Assembly: GCA_945877575.1 (NCBI GenBank)
Contig: CAMDUE010000005.1
Location: 62,001 to 126,000, forward strand
Length of the DNA stretch: 64,000 nucleotides
Origin: Chitinophaga pinensis
GTDB lineage: Bacteria; Bacteroidota; Bacteroidia; NS11-12g; UBA955
Reading direction: 5' to 3'
The notes beneath the pieces were generated by a model. It was not told where the DNA came from and did no database searches. It saw only the letters and a list, made by a program, of their open reading frames with translations. Numbering within the stretch: position 1 is the first letter of the stretch; every line of letters begins with the position of its first letter. This document shows positions 40,910 through 48,454 of this stretch, one piece after another. The position numbers were made by a program, and so were the translations under genes.

Positions 40910-40925
40910 TTTACAAAATTGTAAA
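40910..40925. promoter_or_regulatory. Perfect inverted repeat, candidate operator
   Basis: TTTACAA and TTGTAAA flank AA, forming a perfect 16-bp palindrome just upstream of the predicted promoter of the sensor-regulator cluster. Position suggests autoregulation by the response regulator, but the AT-rich context weakens this. The word ATATATGTCA also occurs twice upstream (about 40803 and 40891). Confidence 0.4.
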
Positions 40926-40931
40926 CATTGT

Positions 40932-40963
40932 TTTGTATCTCTGTGGATTATTGATTTCTTTTG
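40932..40963 (+). promoter_or_regulatory. Promoter of the sensor-regulator cluster
   Basis: TTTG (40932-40935) and TTCTTTTG (40956-40963, one mismatch to TAnnTTTG) are 20 nt apart, and the box ends 4 nt before ATG 40968. Both the spacing and the 4-nt gap match other promoters in this window. Confidence 0.55.
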
Positions 40964-40967
40964 CAAG

Positions 40968-41276
40968 ATGAGTTTCAATCCTAATCAAAATCATTCAGTT
41001 ACATTGGCAAAAGCCTCAAGCATGACAAAAGCATACAGAGATTTAAACATTAATCCCATTATCGGTGGTTTTTTTGGAAAAGATGTAATTCAAGCAATTT
41101 TAATGCAAACAGATTGTGTTGGTTTGAAATTCTATTTTGCAATTGAAAATGGTAACCTAACCTTGGTGCTGTGCGGTGCAAAAGCCAATCAAAATGATTT
41201 ATATCAAGGTATACTTGCTGAGGATTCACCTTTGGATCCGCCCTTTTCTGCAAGTAATAATCCATTAAATAGCTAA
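40968..41276 (+). CDS. Small hypothetical protein, 102 aa
   Basis: I do not assign this protein to a named family. It has no signal peptide or membrane helix. A helical N-terminal half (SVTLAKASSMTKAYRDL, FFGKDVIQAILMQTDCVGLK) precedes a beta strand pair (FYFAIENGNLTLVLCGAK) and a disordered Pro/Asn-rich tail. It is the first gene of a four-gene unit with a membrane protein, a histidine kinase and a response regulator, with no spacing to the next start. A signalling role is inferred from position. Confidence 0.7.
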   Translation: MSFNPNQNHSVTLAKASSMTKAYRDLNINPIIGGFFGKDVIQAILMQTDCVGLKFYFAIENGNLTLVLCGAKANQNDLYQGILAEDSPLDPPFSASNNPLNS

Positions 41277-41912
41277 GTGTACTTCCTGATTTTAAAAATC
41301 ATTCTATCTCTGCTTCTGATAGTTTGTGGATTTTATCGAGTTCATCAAACAAAAGAACTATGGGTATTAACTTTCCCAATTTGGGGTATACTTGATTTTA
41401 CGTCCATGGCATTAGATGAATTTATCTTCTCTTCTAATTTGGAGCTCTTTTCATTTTACTTTTTACTGCTGACCATTCCACTGTTATTGCTGTATAACAA
41501 AATTGGCAATATCTTACCCTTAAAATTATCTGCTTTTATAATCTTTCCAACTCTTCTAGTGTTGGCATTTTACTTCGATTTAATACCAGCGAGTCAAAAT
41601 TTGTACTCAAAATATGGTTTTTTAAATGTCAAAGAATACACAATGGCTGTTTCAGTTTGCAGTGTCCTGCATGTTTTTTTTATTTTCTCCATTATTTTTA
41701 GAAGTGTGAAGCAGAATTCTTTTGAACTGTATAAACTGATTATATTGTTTGGATTGGGGGTTTATTTCGTGGGCAATTTATTCTATAATGTAGTTGAATA
41801 TCATTACATTGAAGATTTAAAAGGGTCACAGCTAATGGTTTTGTATTATCTTCCTATTCAAGTATTTGTATCTAAAGGCCTTCTGATTCTTGGTTTGATT
41901 TGGAAAGAATGA
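41277..41912 (+). CDS. Polytopic membrane protein, possible sensor partner
   Basis: The 211-residue protein is almost entirely hydrophobic, with six or seven predicted membrane helices (ILKIILSLLLIVCGFY, FSFYFLLLTIPLLLLY, LSAFIIFPTLLVLAFYF, VLHVFFIFSIIF, LIILFGLGVYFVGNLFY, VFVSKGLLILGLIW). No known domain is recognised. The start is GTG directly after the preceding TAA. The stop overlaps the kinase ATG (ATGA). Because the kinase has only one membrane helix and no sensor domain, this protein is a good candidate for the signal-sensing component. Confidence 0.7.
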   Translation: MYFLILKIILSLLLIVCGFYRVHQTKELWVLTFPIWGILDFTSMALDEFIFSSNLELFSFYFLLLTIPLLLLYNKIGNILPLKLSAFIIFPTLLVLAFYFDLIPASQNLYSKYGFLNVKEYTMAVSVCSVLHVFFIFSIIFRSVKQNSFELYKLIILFGLGVYFVGNLFYNVVEYHYIEDLKGSQLMVLYYLPIQVFVSKGLLILGLIWKE

Positions 41913-42679
41913 CAATCCTAATACTTATAGCTTACTCTTTTACCATTTTGGTGTTGATCGTGGGTGGATTTCTCGTTATCACTACGCAGAAAAAGAAAAA
42001 TCAATTTTTTATTGAATCAAAGAATAATGAAATTAACTTAATAAAAGAGTTTAACAATAAACAAATTGAAATCATAGACAAGGAAAGGGAGCAAATTGGC
42101 GCCATGCTTCACGATGATTTAGGACAATCACTCACTTTGTTGTGGTTCCAAATTGAGAAGCTATACAATGCTAATAGAAGCGATACGGTATCAGAGAAGT
42201 TGTTCGAGGCTGTGAAAGATTCATATTATGTCTGTACAAAAAAATGCAAAAATACCTCTAGATTGCTCCTGCCGTCTATGTTGATCAATTTTGGTTTAAT
42301 CAGTGGATTGAAACAGTTGATTTCAGAAATGGAAGAGATTACGCAAATCAAAATCAAATTCATCTGCCTTGAAAATATCAATTTTAATGGATTTGTTAAT
42401 AATAATATTTACCGTATTTTTCAGGAATTGTTCAACAACACTCTAAAGCATGGTCATGCTAATAATATCTATATAAAGGTTGGTGTCATAGCCGAATATG
42501 TTGAGTTTTTATACACAGACGATGGAAAAGGGAAGGAATTTAATTTGCTGAATCACCACGGATTGGGAACCATGACCATCAAACACAGACTTTCTGCCGT
42601 TGGTGCAAAATTGATAGATAGAAATACTGATTCCAATGGATTTATAATCAATTTTATTCTGCCTTATGAGAAAAATTAA
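41909..42679 (+). CDS. Sensor histidine kinase (NarX/LytS-like HisKA_3 type)
   Basis: The 256-residue kinase has one N-terminal membrane helix (residues 2-25), a short coiled linker, a HisKA_3 dimerisation domain with phospho-acceptor His68 (QIGAMLHDDLGQ) and an HATPase domain. The N box is FQELFNNTLKHG, the G1 box DDGKGKEFN and the G2 box HGLGTMTIKHR. There is no sensing domain of its own. I chose ATG 41909, overlapping the upstream stop by 4 nt. It shares a 14-nt overlap with the response regulator gene, its cognate partner. Confidence 0.9.
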   Translation: MTILILIAYSFTILVLIVGGFLVITTQKKKNQFFIESKNNEINLIKEFNNKQIEIIDKEREQIGAMLHDDLGQSLTLLWFQIEKLYNANRSDTVSEKLFEAVKDSYYVCTKKCKNTSRLLLPSMLINFGLISGLKQLISEMEEITQIKIKFICLENINFNGFVNNNIYRIFQELFNNTLKHGHANNIYIKVGVIAEYVEFLYTDDGKGKEFNLLNHHGLGTMTIKHRLSAVGAKLIDRNTDSNGFIINFILPYEKN

Positions 42680-43295
42680 TTTGGTTATTGTTGATGATCA
42701 TCCCGCGATCAGAGAAGTTGTTCGTTCTGTTTTATCAATACAAGATGATACATTTCATTTGCTGGGTGAATTTGAAAATGGGGTTGAATTAATTCCTTTT
42801 TTGAGGGAGAATAAGCCAGATGTGATTTTATTGGATCTAGACATGCCCAAAATGAATGGAGTGGAAACTTTGAAGCACATTCGTAATGAACATGGATTAG
42901 ATCAAAAGGTAATTATGTTTACCGCCCATGATGAAAAGTACTTGATTTATGAATTACTCAAGCTAAAGATTAATGGTGTTGTTTTCAAAGAAAGTTTGAT
43001 GTCCATATTGAAGGAGGTCATAGTGATGGTTCATAACGGCAATTATTGCATTCCCAATTCAATTTCAAGCTTAATCCTTGATCGGGTTCAAGAACCTGAA
43101 AATGAATTATCTGACAGAGAATTGGAAATGATCAAATTAATTTGCGATGAACGCACATCAGATGAAATTGCCGACGCAATGTGTATATCAAGTCACTCAG
43201 TGAATCAAATGCGTTCCAAACTTTTGAAGAAGACTAATTCCAAGAACATTGCGGGTTTAGTTCGATACGCAATAAAAAATGGCATTTGTAATTGA
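42666..43295 (+). CDS. NarL/FixJ-family response regulator
   Basis: The 209-residue protein has a receiver domain (residues 3-120) with acidic pocket Asp10-Asp11, phospho-acceptor Asp57 (VILLDLDMPKMNG), Thr in MFTAHDE and Lys in VVFKES. A LuxR-type helix-turn-helix follows (about 145-205, LSDRELEMIKLICDERTSDE, MCISSHSVNQMRSKLLKK). All phosphorylation residues are present. It is predicted to activate or repress transcription after phosphotransfer from the adjacent kinase. Targets are unknown; the palindrome at 40910 is a candidate. Confidence 0.93.
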   Translation: MRKINLVIVDDHPAIREVVRSVLSIQDDTFHLLGEFENGVELIPFLRENKPDVILLDLDMPKMNGVETLKHIRNEHGLDQKVIMFTAHDEKYLIYELLKLKINGVVFKESLMSILKEVIVMVHNGNYCIPNSISSLILDRVQEPENELSDRELEMIKLICDERTSDEIADAMCISSHSVNQMRSKLLKKTNSKNIAGLVRYAIKNGICN

Positions 43296-43327
43296 TAGAA
43301 TTTCACGTTACCTAGTTCAAATGCACT

Positions 43328-44335
43328 TCAAATTTGAATTAGATCAAATGCATATACGTAACTAAAGGCACTTTTTCCTTTTGCATTGTCCTTCCAGGCT
43401 GCTTCTAAAAGGCTTAATTCAACTATCTCTGTTGAGCTAGTTTCTGTGAATTCGGCAGCTGTTTTTTACAATATGTTCAATTCACTTTCACTGAAGAGTG
43501 CATTATTGAACTTTCGATTTTTTTGAGGTTTAAGTTGCTCTCCCACATACCAGTTAGGGAATTCAGTGTTGCATATTTCTATCTCTCCTTGGTTTACCAA
43601 ATATTCAAAAATACTCTGGAAATTATTAGGGACAGGGCCTTTATCTATTGCATAATAGCGAATACCGCTAATCGAAAAACAACTTTGTTTGAACATTGAA
43701 AAATCTGCATAAAATAGAAGTTTATTCAATTTGGTTTTGAACGGGGATAATTTATGGGAAAAGTAAATTACCATTTCAGTGAATTTTTCTAAGTTAGGAA
43801 TTCTATATCCCGAATAAATATCAGGAAAATGATTGCCCAATAAATAATCTTTGAAATTTAAATCGAAATTGTTTTTTGCGTTATCTAATGCCAATTGTTG
43901 TGCTCGTTGAATGTATTTGACTTTAGATTCTTCATCTATTGTGGTGCATAATTCAACCATTTCAATGAAAAATGTAGGGTCATCAACCATTTGAATTAAC
44001 CTCGCATTAGCCATGGTGGGTATTTCACCTGACTCATATTGTCTATAAGTATTTATACCAAAACCGAGCACTTCAGACATTTTAGTGCCTGGTAGTTGAT
44101 GTTTTTTGCGGATATTGGAAATTTTATCGGAATATGGAATGTTGAATTTGTCGCGGTATTGGTTATGAATCTGATTCATATTCAATTCATCCAATTCTGT
44201 TGTTGTAAATTGTTCGCCACTATCCTGGCAATTGTAAAAATGAAATACAATTTCAAATGTTTCCTTCCTGAATTCCATTGAGCGACGCTCTTTGGTTAGT
44301 GTCATTTCTTTACCTGTGATTGGACTTTTCATCAT
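43328..44335 (-). pseudogene. SocA/Panacea-type antitoxin with HTH, nonsense-truncated
   Basis: The open part (44335-43466, 289 residues) has a degenerate MqsA-like N-terminal segment (MKSPITGKEMTLTKE), an XRE-type helix-turn-helix (about residues 60-105, TKMSEVLGFGINTYRQYESG) and a Panacea/DUF4065 domain (FTEMVIYFSHKLSPFKTKLN to the end). After the TAA at 43468-43466 the same frame continues open for 45 codons to a TGA at 43330-43328. This extension (FTETSSTEIVELSLLEAAW, SYVYAF) reads like the normal C-terminal end of this family. I conclude the gene has lost its last ~45 residues to one nonsense mutation. It lies 3 nt after the broken toxin gene. Confidence 0.75.
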
Positions 44336-44338
44336 TGT

Positions 44339-44683
44339 TTATTTTAAAGGATATTTTATTTTGTGTTCTGCTAAATGAAAGGAAATACAGATGACACTAC
44401 TATTTAAAGCTCCCATAGTGATTTTAATGTAAACTTCTCGATTCTTGACAGCTTTGCCAAACAACCACATATCTGTTCCGCCGTAGAGTTTTTCTTGAAG
44501 AGGACCTTCACTATAGTCTAGTTTCGAGCTTTTCAAGAATGGTTTTTCGTTCAATAGGGCGAATTTCTAATACTGCCAGAGTCTGTGCATTTTTACCTCG
44601 GTCGTCACGAAATAGTAAATCCCAAAACTTCAATTTTTCTTTTGAGTCTATTAAAAGGATATTATTTCCAACTCGGTAATCAT
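44339..44683 (-). pseudogene. Toxin partner of the Panacea antitoxin, two compensating frameshifts
   Basis: Starting at ATG 44683 the frame reads MITELEIISF and stops at once. Deleting one base too few in a T-run (T4 at 44656-44653) would explain this, since the next frame continues LIDSKEKLKFWDLLF, FRDDRGKNAQTL to KTILEKLE. A second break at an A3 run (44524-44522) returns to the first frame for LDYSEGPLQEKL, VYIKITMG and ICISFHLAEH to the stop. The net shift is zero and the total is 115 codons including stop, the size I expect for the small toxins encoded just before Panacea/DUF4065 antitoxins. The gene order toxin-antitoxin resembles mqsRA. The protein is presumably not made. Confidence 0.7.
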
Positions 44684-44792
44684 GCAGTTTTTTGCGTATT
44701 TCAAGTTTATAACAAAATGCGTACAAATAAACTGTAAAGTTTATTATTGTGTAATTTTTAAGCAAAAAATAACGTTGAAGTTGTTTAATGGA

Positions 44793-44897
44793 CTATGCTC
44801 TATGCTCTATGCTCTGTGCTCTGTGCTCTGCGGTCTGTGCTCTGTGGTCTGTGGTCTGTGGTCTGTGGTCCCGGTACCCGAAACCCGAAACCCAGTA
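44793..44897. repeat. Heptamer array A (15 units), strand-switching
   Basis: Fifteen contiguous 7-bp units without spacers: three CTATGCT, two CTGTGCT, CTGCGGT, CTGTGCT, four CTGTGGT, then CCCGGTA, two CCCGAAA and CCCAGTA. Read on the other strand, the left part is CCACAGA/GCATAGA, so units begin with CC outward from the centre on both sides. The right part has four CCC runs at 7-nt spacing, a minimal G-quadruplex motif on the minus strand. It lies between rpsU and the decayed toxin. Confidence 0.95.
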
Positions 44898-44930
44898 CAA
44901 AGAAAAAGGGAACCCAATTGAGCTCCCTTT
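44898..44930 (-). terminator. Terminator after rpsU
   Basis: On the minus strand AAAGGGA (44930-44924) pairs with TCCCTTT (44911-44905) around a 12-nt loop, followed by T-rich sequence. It lies 26 nt after the rpsU stop and directly before array A. Confidence 0.75.
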
Positions 44931-44956
44931 GACAGTCTTTATGTGTAAGGCGTGTA

Positions 44957-45154
44957 TTAACCTTGCATTTCGTTGGTTTGCAACTGCTGCTTGTAAGCGG
45001 CACGCAATCTCTGCATTCTTTTTGTAATGCATGGCTTTTCAAAAGCCTGACGAGAACGCATCTCTTTTACTACACCTGTTTTTTCAAATTTCTTCTTGAA
45101 CTTTTTCAATGCTTTGTCAAGAGACTCGCTTTCTTTTACATTTATAATAAGCAT
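44957..45154 (-). CDS. rpsU: 30S ribosomal protein S21
   Basis: The 65-residue basic protein matches S21: MLIINVKESESLDKALKKF, then a Lys-rich helix and RSRQAFEKPCITKRMQR. S21 binds the 30S subunit near the 3' end of 16S rRNA. In Bacteroidota it has been linked to occlusion of the anti-Shine-Dalgarno sequence. The gene stands alone, with a textbook promoter and its own terminator. Confidence 0.95.
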   Translation of the reverse strand: MLIINVKESESLDKALKKFKKKFEKTGVVKEMRSRQAFEKPCITKRMQRLRAAYKQQLQTNEMQG

Positions 45155-45184
45155 GTTATACCTTTTTTTACTTTTTTAGGGATG

Positions 45185-45215
45185 CAAATATACCAATTTT
45201 TGGCTGAATTTCAAA
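45185..45215 (-). promoter_or_regulatory. Promoter of rpsU, full consensus
   Basis: On the minus strand TTTG (45215-45212) and TATATTTG (45192-45185) are separated by 19 nt, a perfect match to the Bacteroidota housekeeping consensus. Transcription would start near 45180, leaving a leader of about 26 nt. Confidence 0.8.
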
Positions 45216-45244
45216 TTTTTACCGAGATTCTGAAAGATTGTATA

Positions 45245-46387
45245 TTAATCTTTTAAAATTGCTCTAGAAATTACCAACTTTTGAATTTCACTCGTGCCTT
45301 CTCCAATGGTGCAAAGCTTGCAGTCTCTGTAAAACTTCTCCACTGGGAAATCTTTCGTGTATCCATATCCCCCGAAAATCTGAACCGCCTCATTCGCACA
45401 ATATACACTCACCTCGCTCGCATAGTATTTAGCCATGGCACTCACCTTATTGACGTTCAGTTTATTGTTCTTCAAGTGGCAACTTTCCTGAATCAACAAC
45501 TCAGCCGCCTCAATGCGGGTGGCCATGTCTGCCAATTTGAAAGCAATGGCTTGGAAGTTGCTGATGGGTTGTCCAAATTGCTCGCGCTCCTTCGAATATT
45601 TCAAGGCCGCTTCGTAAGCACCCTTGGCAATTCCAAGACTCAAAGCAGCGATAGAAATACGTCCGCCGTCAAGAACTTTCATGGCTTGAATGAATCCGTC
45701 GCCAATGTTTCCTAACACGTTTTCTTCTGGAATGCGGCAATCTTCAAAGATCATTTCGGCCGTCTCAGAAGCTCTCATGCCCAATTTATTTTCCTTTTTT
45801 CCTCCAGAAAAACCGGGAGTTCCTCTTTCAACCACAAAAGCCGTGATGCCATGCGAATCTAAAAGATCGCCAGTTCTGGCTAAAACAACAGCAATATCAC
45901 CGGTGATGCCGTGAGTGATCCAGTTTTTTGCACCGTTTAACACCCATTCGTTGCCCTCCTTGCGAGCCACACACTTCATTCTCAACGCGTCTGAACCGGT
46001 ATTCGCTTCGGTAAGTCCCCAAGCACCAATCCACTCTGCCGTAGCCAACTTGGGAAGCCATTTGTTCTTTTGCTCCTCGTTTCCGAATTGCATGATGTGC
46101 CCGGTGCACAAGCTGTTGTGCGCAGCCATCGACAAGCCCACGCTTCCGCAGACTTTGGCTAGTTCTTCAATAGCAGCAGCATATTCATAGTATCCAAGGC
46201 CCGATCCGCCGTAATTTTCAGGCACAAAAACGCCCATCAATCCAAGTTCTCCGAGGCCTTTAAAAACGTGTACAGGGAAGGTTTGACTCTCATCCCATTC
46301 CATCATTTGCGGACGGATGTTCTTTTCAGCAAAGTCACGCACTGTTTGGCGCACCATGCTCACGCTTTCGCTTTCTTGAAAATGCAT
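45245..46387 (-). CDS. Acyl-CoA dehydrogenase
   Basis: The 380-residue FAD enzyme has the three-part acyl-CoA dehydrogenase fold: an N-terminal helical domain (VRQTVRDFAEKNIRP), a middle beta domain (WGLTEANTGSDALRMKC) and a C-terminal helical domain (FGQPISNFQAIAFKLADM, QIFGGYGYTKDFPVEKFYRD). The catalytic Glu of short-chain type enzymes is present near the end (IGEGTSEIQ). It performs the first oxidation step of fatty or branched-chain acyl-CoA breakdown; chain-length preference is not determined. A -7 box sits 4 nt before the ATG. Confidence 0.93.
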   Translation of the reverse strand: MHFQESESVSMVRQTVRDFAEKNIRPQMMEWDESQTFPVHVFKGLGELGLMGVFVPENYGGSGLGYYEYAAAIEELAKVCGSVGLSMAAHNSLCTGHIMQFGNEEQKNKWLPKLATAEWIGAWGLTEANTGSDALRMKCVARKEGNEWVLNGAKNWITHGITGDIAVVLARTGDLLDSHGITAFVVERGTPGFSGGKKENKLGMRASETAEMIFEDCRIPEENVLGNIGDGFIQAMKVLDGGRISIAALSLGIAKGAYEAALKYSKEREQFGQPISNFQAIAFKLADMATRIEAAELLIQESCHLKNNKLNVNKVSAMAKYYASEVSVYCANEAVQIFGGYGYTKDFPVEKFYRDCKLCTIGEGTSEIQKLVISRAILKD

Positions 46388-46391
46388 GAGA

Positions 46392-46399
46392 CAAAATTA
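46392..46399 (-). promoter_or_regulatory. -7 promoter box TAATTTTG, leaderless spacing
   Basis: The minus strand reads TAATTTTG, an exact TAnnTTTG match, ending 4 nt before the acyl-CoA dehydrogenase ATG at 46387. A leaderless transcript is inferred. Confidence 0.6.
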
Positions 46400-46470
46400 T
46401 TGATTATTGTTGAGAGGTTGGTTAAGTTTTGTTTAGATGATTGTCATTTTTAATAGAAATACTTAAGTCT

Positions 46471-47148
46471 TTAGCGGAAATATGGAGAAATTCGTCTGGC
46501 GTGTTCAAGCGGAATGCCGTGAATTTGGTTTCCGTCTTTCCAGGGATGTTGAATTTGGGGATGGGCTTTTCGGTAGGCCAACAGAATTTTCGCCGCCGAC
46601 GGACCCACATAAGGGTGCCTGTATAGTTCGCTGGGTGTGCAGGTGGCAAAATCAAACCGTTTCACTTGCAGTGTGTCAACCGAAAACGAAATTTTTGGAT
46701 TTTCTAAGATTTGGGAGTCGATGTATTTTACTTCCAACAGCTGATTCACCGAGAAAAATCCGCCCAATCTTTGGCGGTATTTGATGATTCGCGAGGCCAT
46801 TTTGGCTCCAATTTTGGGAAGGGCTTCCAACTCGGCAGAGTCGCAAGTGTTTAAGTTTACCGCATAGTGTGTGACCCATTTGGGCGCCGACTCGGCTATG
46901 GGTAGGGGAGTAGCAGTGAACAGGGTATCAAAATAGGTGAGTGGCGCTTTGGCGAGTGATTTGAGTTCTTGAAAACCCGTTTTTTTCGGGGGATGTTGAA
47001 TGCGGTTAGAATCTTTAAAAGTTTGGTGTAATGCCTGCTGTATTTGATGCTTTTCATGAAATAGGAAGGCCATTCTGAGAGCAAAAAAAACCGCCAGAAC
47101 TACAATCCAAGTTCCGGCGGTTTGTTGATATTTTAATCTGGGTTTCAC
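46471..47148 (-). CDS. ComEA-like helix-hairpin-helix protein, membrane anchored
   Basis: The 225-residue protein has one N-terminal membrane helix (about residues 12-31) and two helix-hairpin-helix regions: VNLNTCDSAELEALPKIGAK, then RFDFATCTPSELYRHPYVGP. This is the layout of ComEA-type DNA receptors that bind double-stranded DNA in the periplasm during natural transformation. A ComEC-type channel gene is present 5 kb away at 52.3 kb, which supports that reading. Its start overlaps no other gene, and the oxoamine synthase gene ends 9 nt upstream. Confidence 0.82.
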   Translation of the reverse strand: MKPRLKYQQTAGTWIVVLAVFFALRMAFLFHEKHQIQQALHQTFKDSNRIQHPPKKTGFQELKSLAKAPLTYFDTLFTATPLPIAESAPKWVTHYAVNLNTCDSAELEALPKIGAKMASRIIKYRQRLGGFFSVNQLLEVKYIDSQILENPKISFSVDTLQVKRFDFATCTPSELYRHPYVGPSAAKILLAYRKAHPQIQHPWKDGNQIHGIPLEHARRISPYFR

Positions 47149-47157
47149 CCCACAATG

Positions 47158-48405
47158 TTAGTGAGCCGTAGCCAATAGGTCTTTGCGATATTCGCCAATG
47201 TCCAATTTGTTTTTAATAGATTTAAAGGCGTTAATTGTGGTTTCCACATCTTCGAGGGTGTGCACCGCTGTGGGAATCAAGCGCAACATGATCACCCCTT
47301 TAGGAACTACCGGATAAACCACAATGCTGCAGAAAATGTTGTAGTTTTCTCTCAAGTCAAAGGTTAAATGCGTGGCCTCGGGTATGGTGCCGTTTAGAAG
47401 CACCGGAGTAACAGGAGTGGTGGTTACGCCAATATTGAATCCAGCTTCTTTCAATCCAGATTGCAAAGCTCTAACAATGGTCCACAATTTTTCTTTGTGT
47501 TCGGGTTGTGTACGAATCATTTCTAAGCGTTTGATGGAACCCACCACCATAGGCATAGGAAGGGCTTTTGCGTAAATTTGTGAACGCATGTTGTAACGCA
47601 AGAATTTGATTACGTGTGGTTCAGAGCCAATAAATGCACCAATGCCGGCCATTGATTTTGCGAAGGTGGAGAAATAAATATCTATTCCGTCCATGCAATT
47701 TTGCTCTTCGCCGGTGCCCGCACCTGTTTGTCCCATGGTTCCAAATCCGTGAGCATCGTCCACAAAAAGTCTGAAGTTGTATTTTTCTTTTAGAGCAACA
47801 ATTTCTTTCAATTTGCCTTGAGAACCGCTCATTCCAAAAACACCTTCTGTAATGACCATGACGCCACCACCAGTTTGTTCTGCCAATTTGGTAGCGCGCA
47901 CCAACTGTTTTTCACAGCTTTCAATATCGTTGTGTTGGAAAACAAAGCGCTTTCCTACGTGAAGTCTAAGTCCGTCAATGATGCAAGCGTGAGATTCAGC
48001 ATCGTACACAATGACGTCGTGTCTGTCAACCAAGGCATCAATGGCACTTAAAACCCCTTGATAACCGAAGTTCAATAAAATTACATCGGGCTTTTTGATG
48101 AAGTCGGCCAAATCTTTTTCCAACTGTTCGTGATAATCGCTGTTTCCGCTCATCATACGGGCACCCATGGGATAAGCCATACCAAATTGCGCAGCGGCAT
48201 CGGCATCGGCTTTCATGACATCGGGGTGATTGGCAAGTCCTAAGTAATTATTCAGAGACCAATTCAATTTCTCTACACCGCGAAATTTCATTCTCGGTCC
48301 AATAGGACCTTCCAATTTTGGGAAAGTGAAATATCCATGAGCATCGTCAGCGTGCATGCCCAAGGGGCCCATTTTGTCGTAGAGTTTTTCAAAGATGTCT
48401 TTCAT
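47158..48405 (-). CDS. Alpha-oxoamine synthase (serine palmitoyltransferase / cysteate acyltransferase-like)
   Basis: The 415-residue PLP enzyme has the class II aminotransferase fold. The pyridoxal Lys is Lys250 (STFAKSMAGIG), the cofactor-contacting Asp lies in VDDAHGFG (215-222), and the substrate loop GARMMSGNSDYHEQLE is intact. Family members condense an amino acid with an acyl thioester: serine palmitoyltransferase (sphingolipids), 8-amino-7-oxononanoate synthase (biotin) or the cysteate enzyme of sulfonolipid synthesis. No biotin genes adjoin, and Bacteroidota commonly make sphingolipids or sulfonolipids, so lipid synthesis is favoured. It has its own consensus promoter. Confidence 0.83.
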   Translation of the reverse strand: MKDIFEKLYDKMGPLGMHADDAHGYFTFPKLEGPIGPRMKFRGVEKLNWSLNNYLGLANHPDVMKADADAAAQFGMAYPMGARMMSGNSDYHEQLEKDLADFIKKPDVILLNFGYQGVLSAIDALVDRHDVIVYDAESHACIIDGLRLHVGKRFVFQHNDIESCEKQLVRATKLAEQTGGGVMVITEGVFGMSGSQGKLKEIVALKEKYNFRLFVDDAHGFGTMGQTGAGTGEEQNCMDGIDIYFSTFAKSMAGIGAFIGSEPHVIKFLRYNMRSQIYAKALPMPMVVGSIKRLEMIRTQPEHKEKLWTIVRALQSGLKEAGFNIGVTTTPVTPVLLNGTIPEATHLTFDLRENYNIFCSIVVYPVVPKGVIMLRLIPTAVHTLEDVETTINAFKSIKNKLDIGEYRKDLLATAH

Positions 48406-48424
48406 GTAAATTTTATTGTTACTA

Positions 48425-48454
48425 CAAAATTAAGTCAGTTTCAGAATCCTACAA
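48425..48454 (-). promoter_or_regulatory. Promoter of the oxoamine synthase gene
   Basis: On the minus strand TTG (48454-48452) and TAATTTTG (48432-48425) are 19 nt apart, 19 nt before ATG 48405. The promoter lies partly within the 3' end of the upstream methyltransferase gene. Confidence 0.65.

Noticed and set aside
43327-43338. 12-bp palindrome TTCAAATTTGAA as an operator
   Set aside because: It overlaps the stop of the decayed antitoxin reading and is AT-rich; no promoter is near it.
44793-45042. Several overlapping open frames on both strands across array A and rpsU
   Set aside because: They exist because a stop-free 7-bp repeat is open in several frames. Their translations are low-complexity, and rpsU explains the conserved part.
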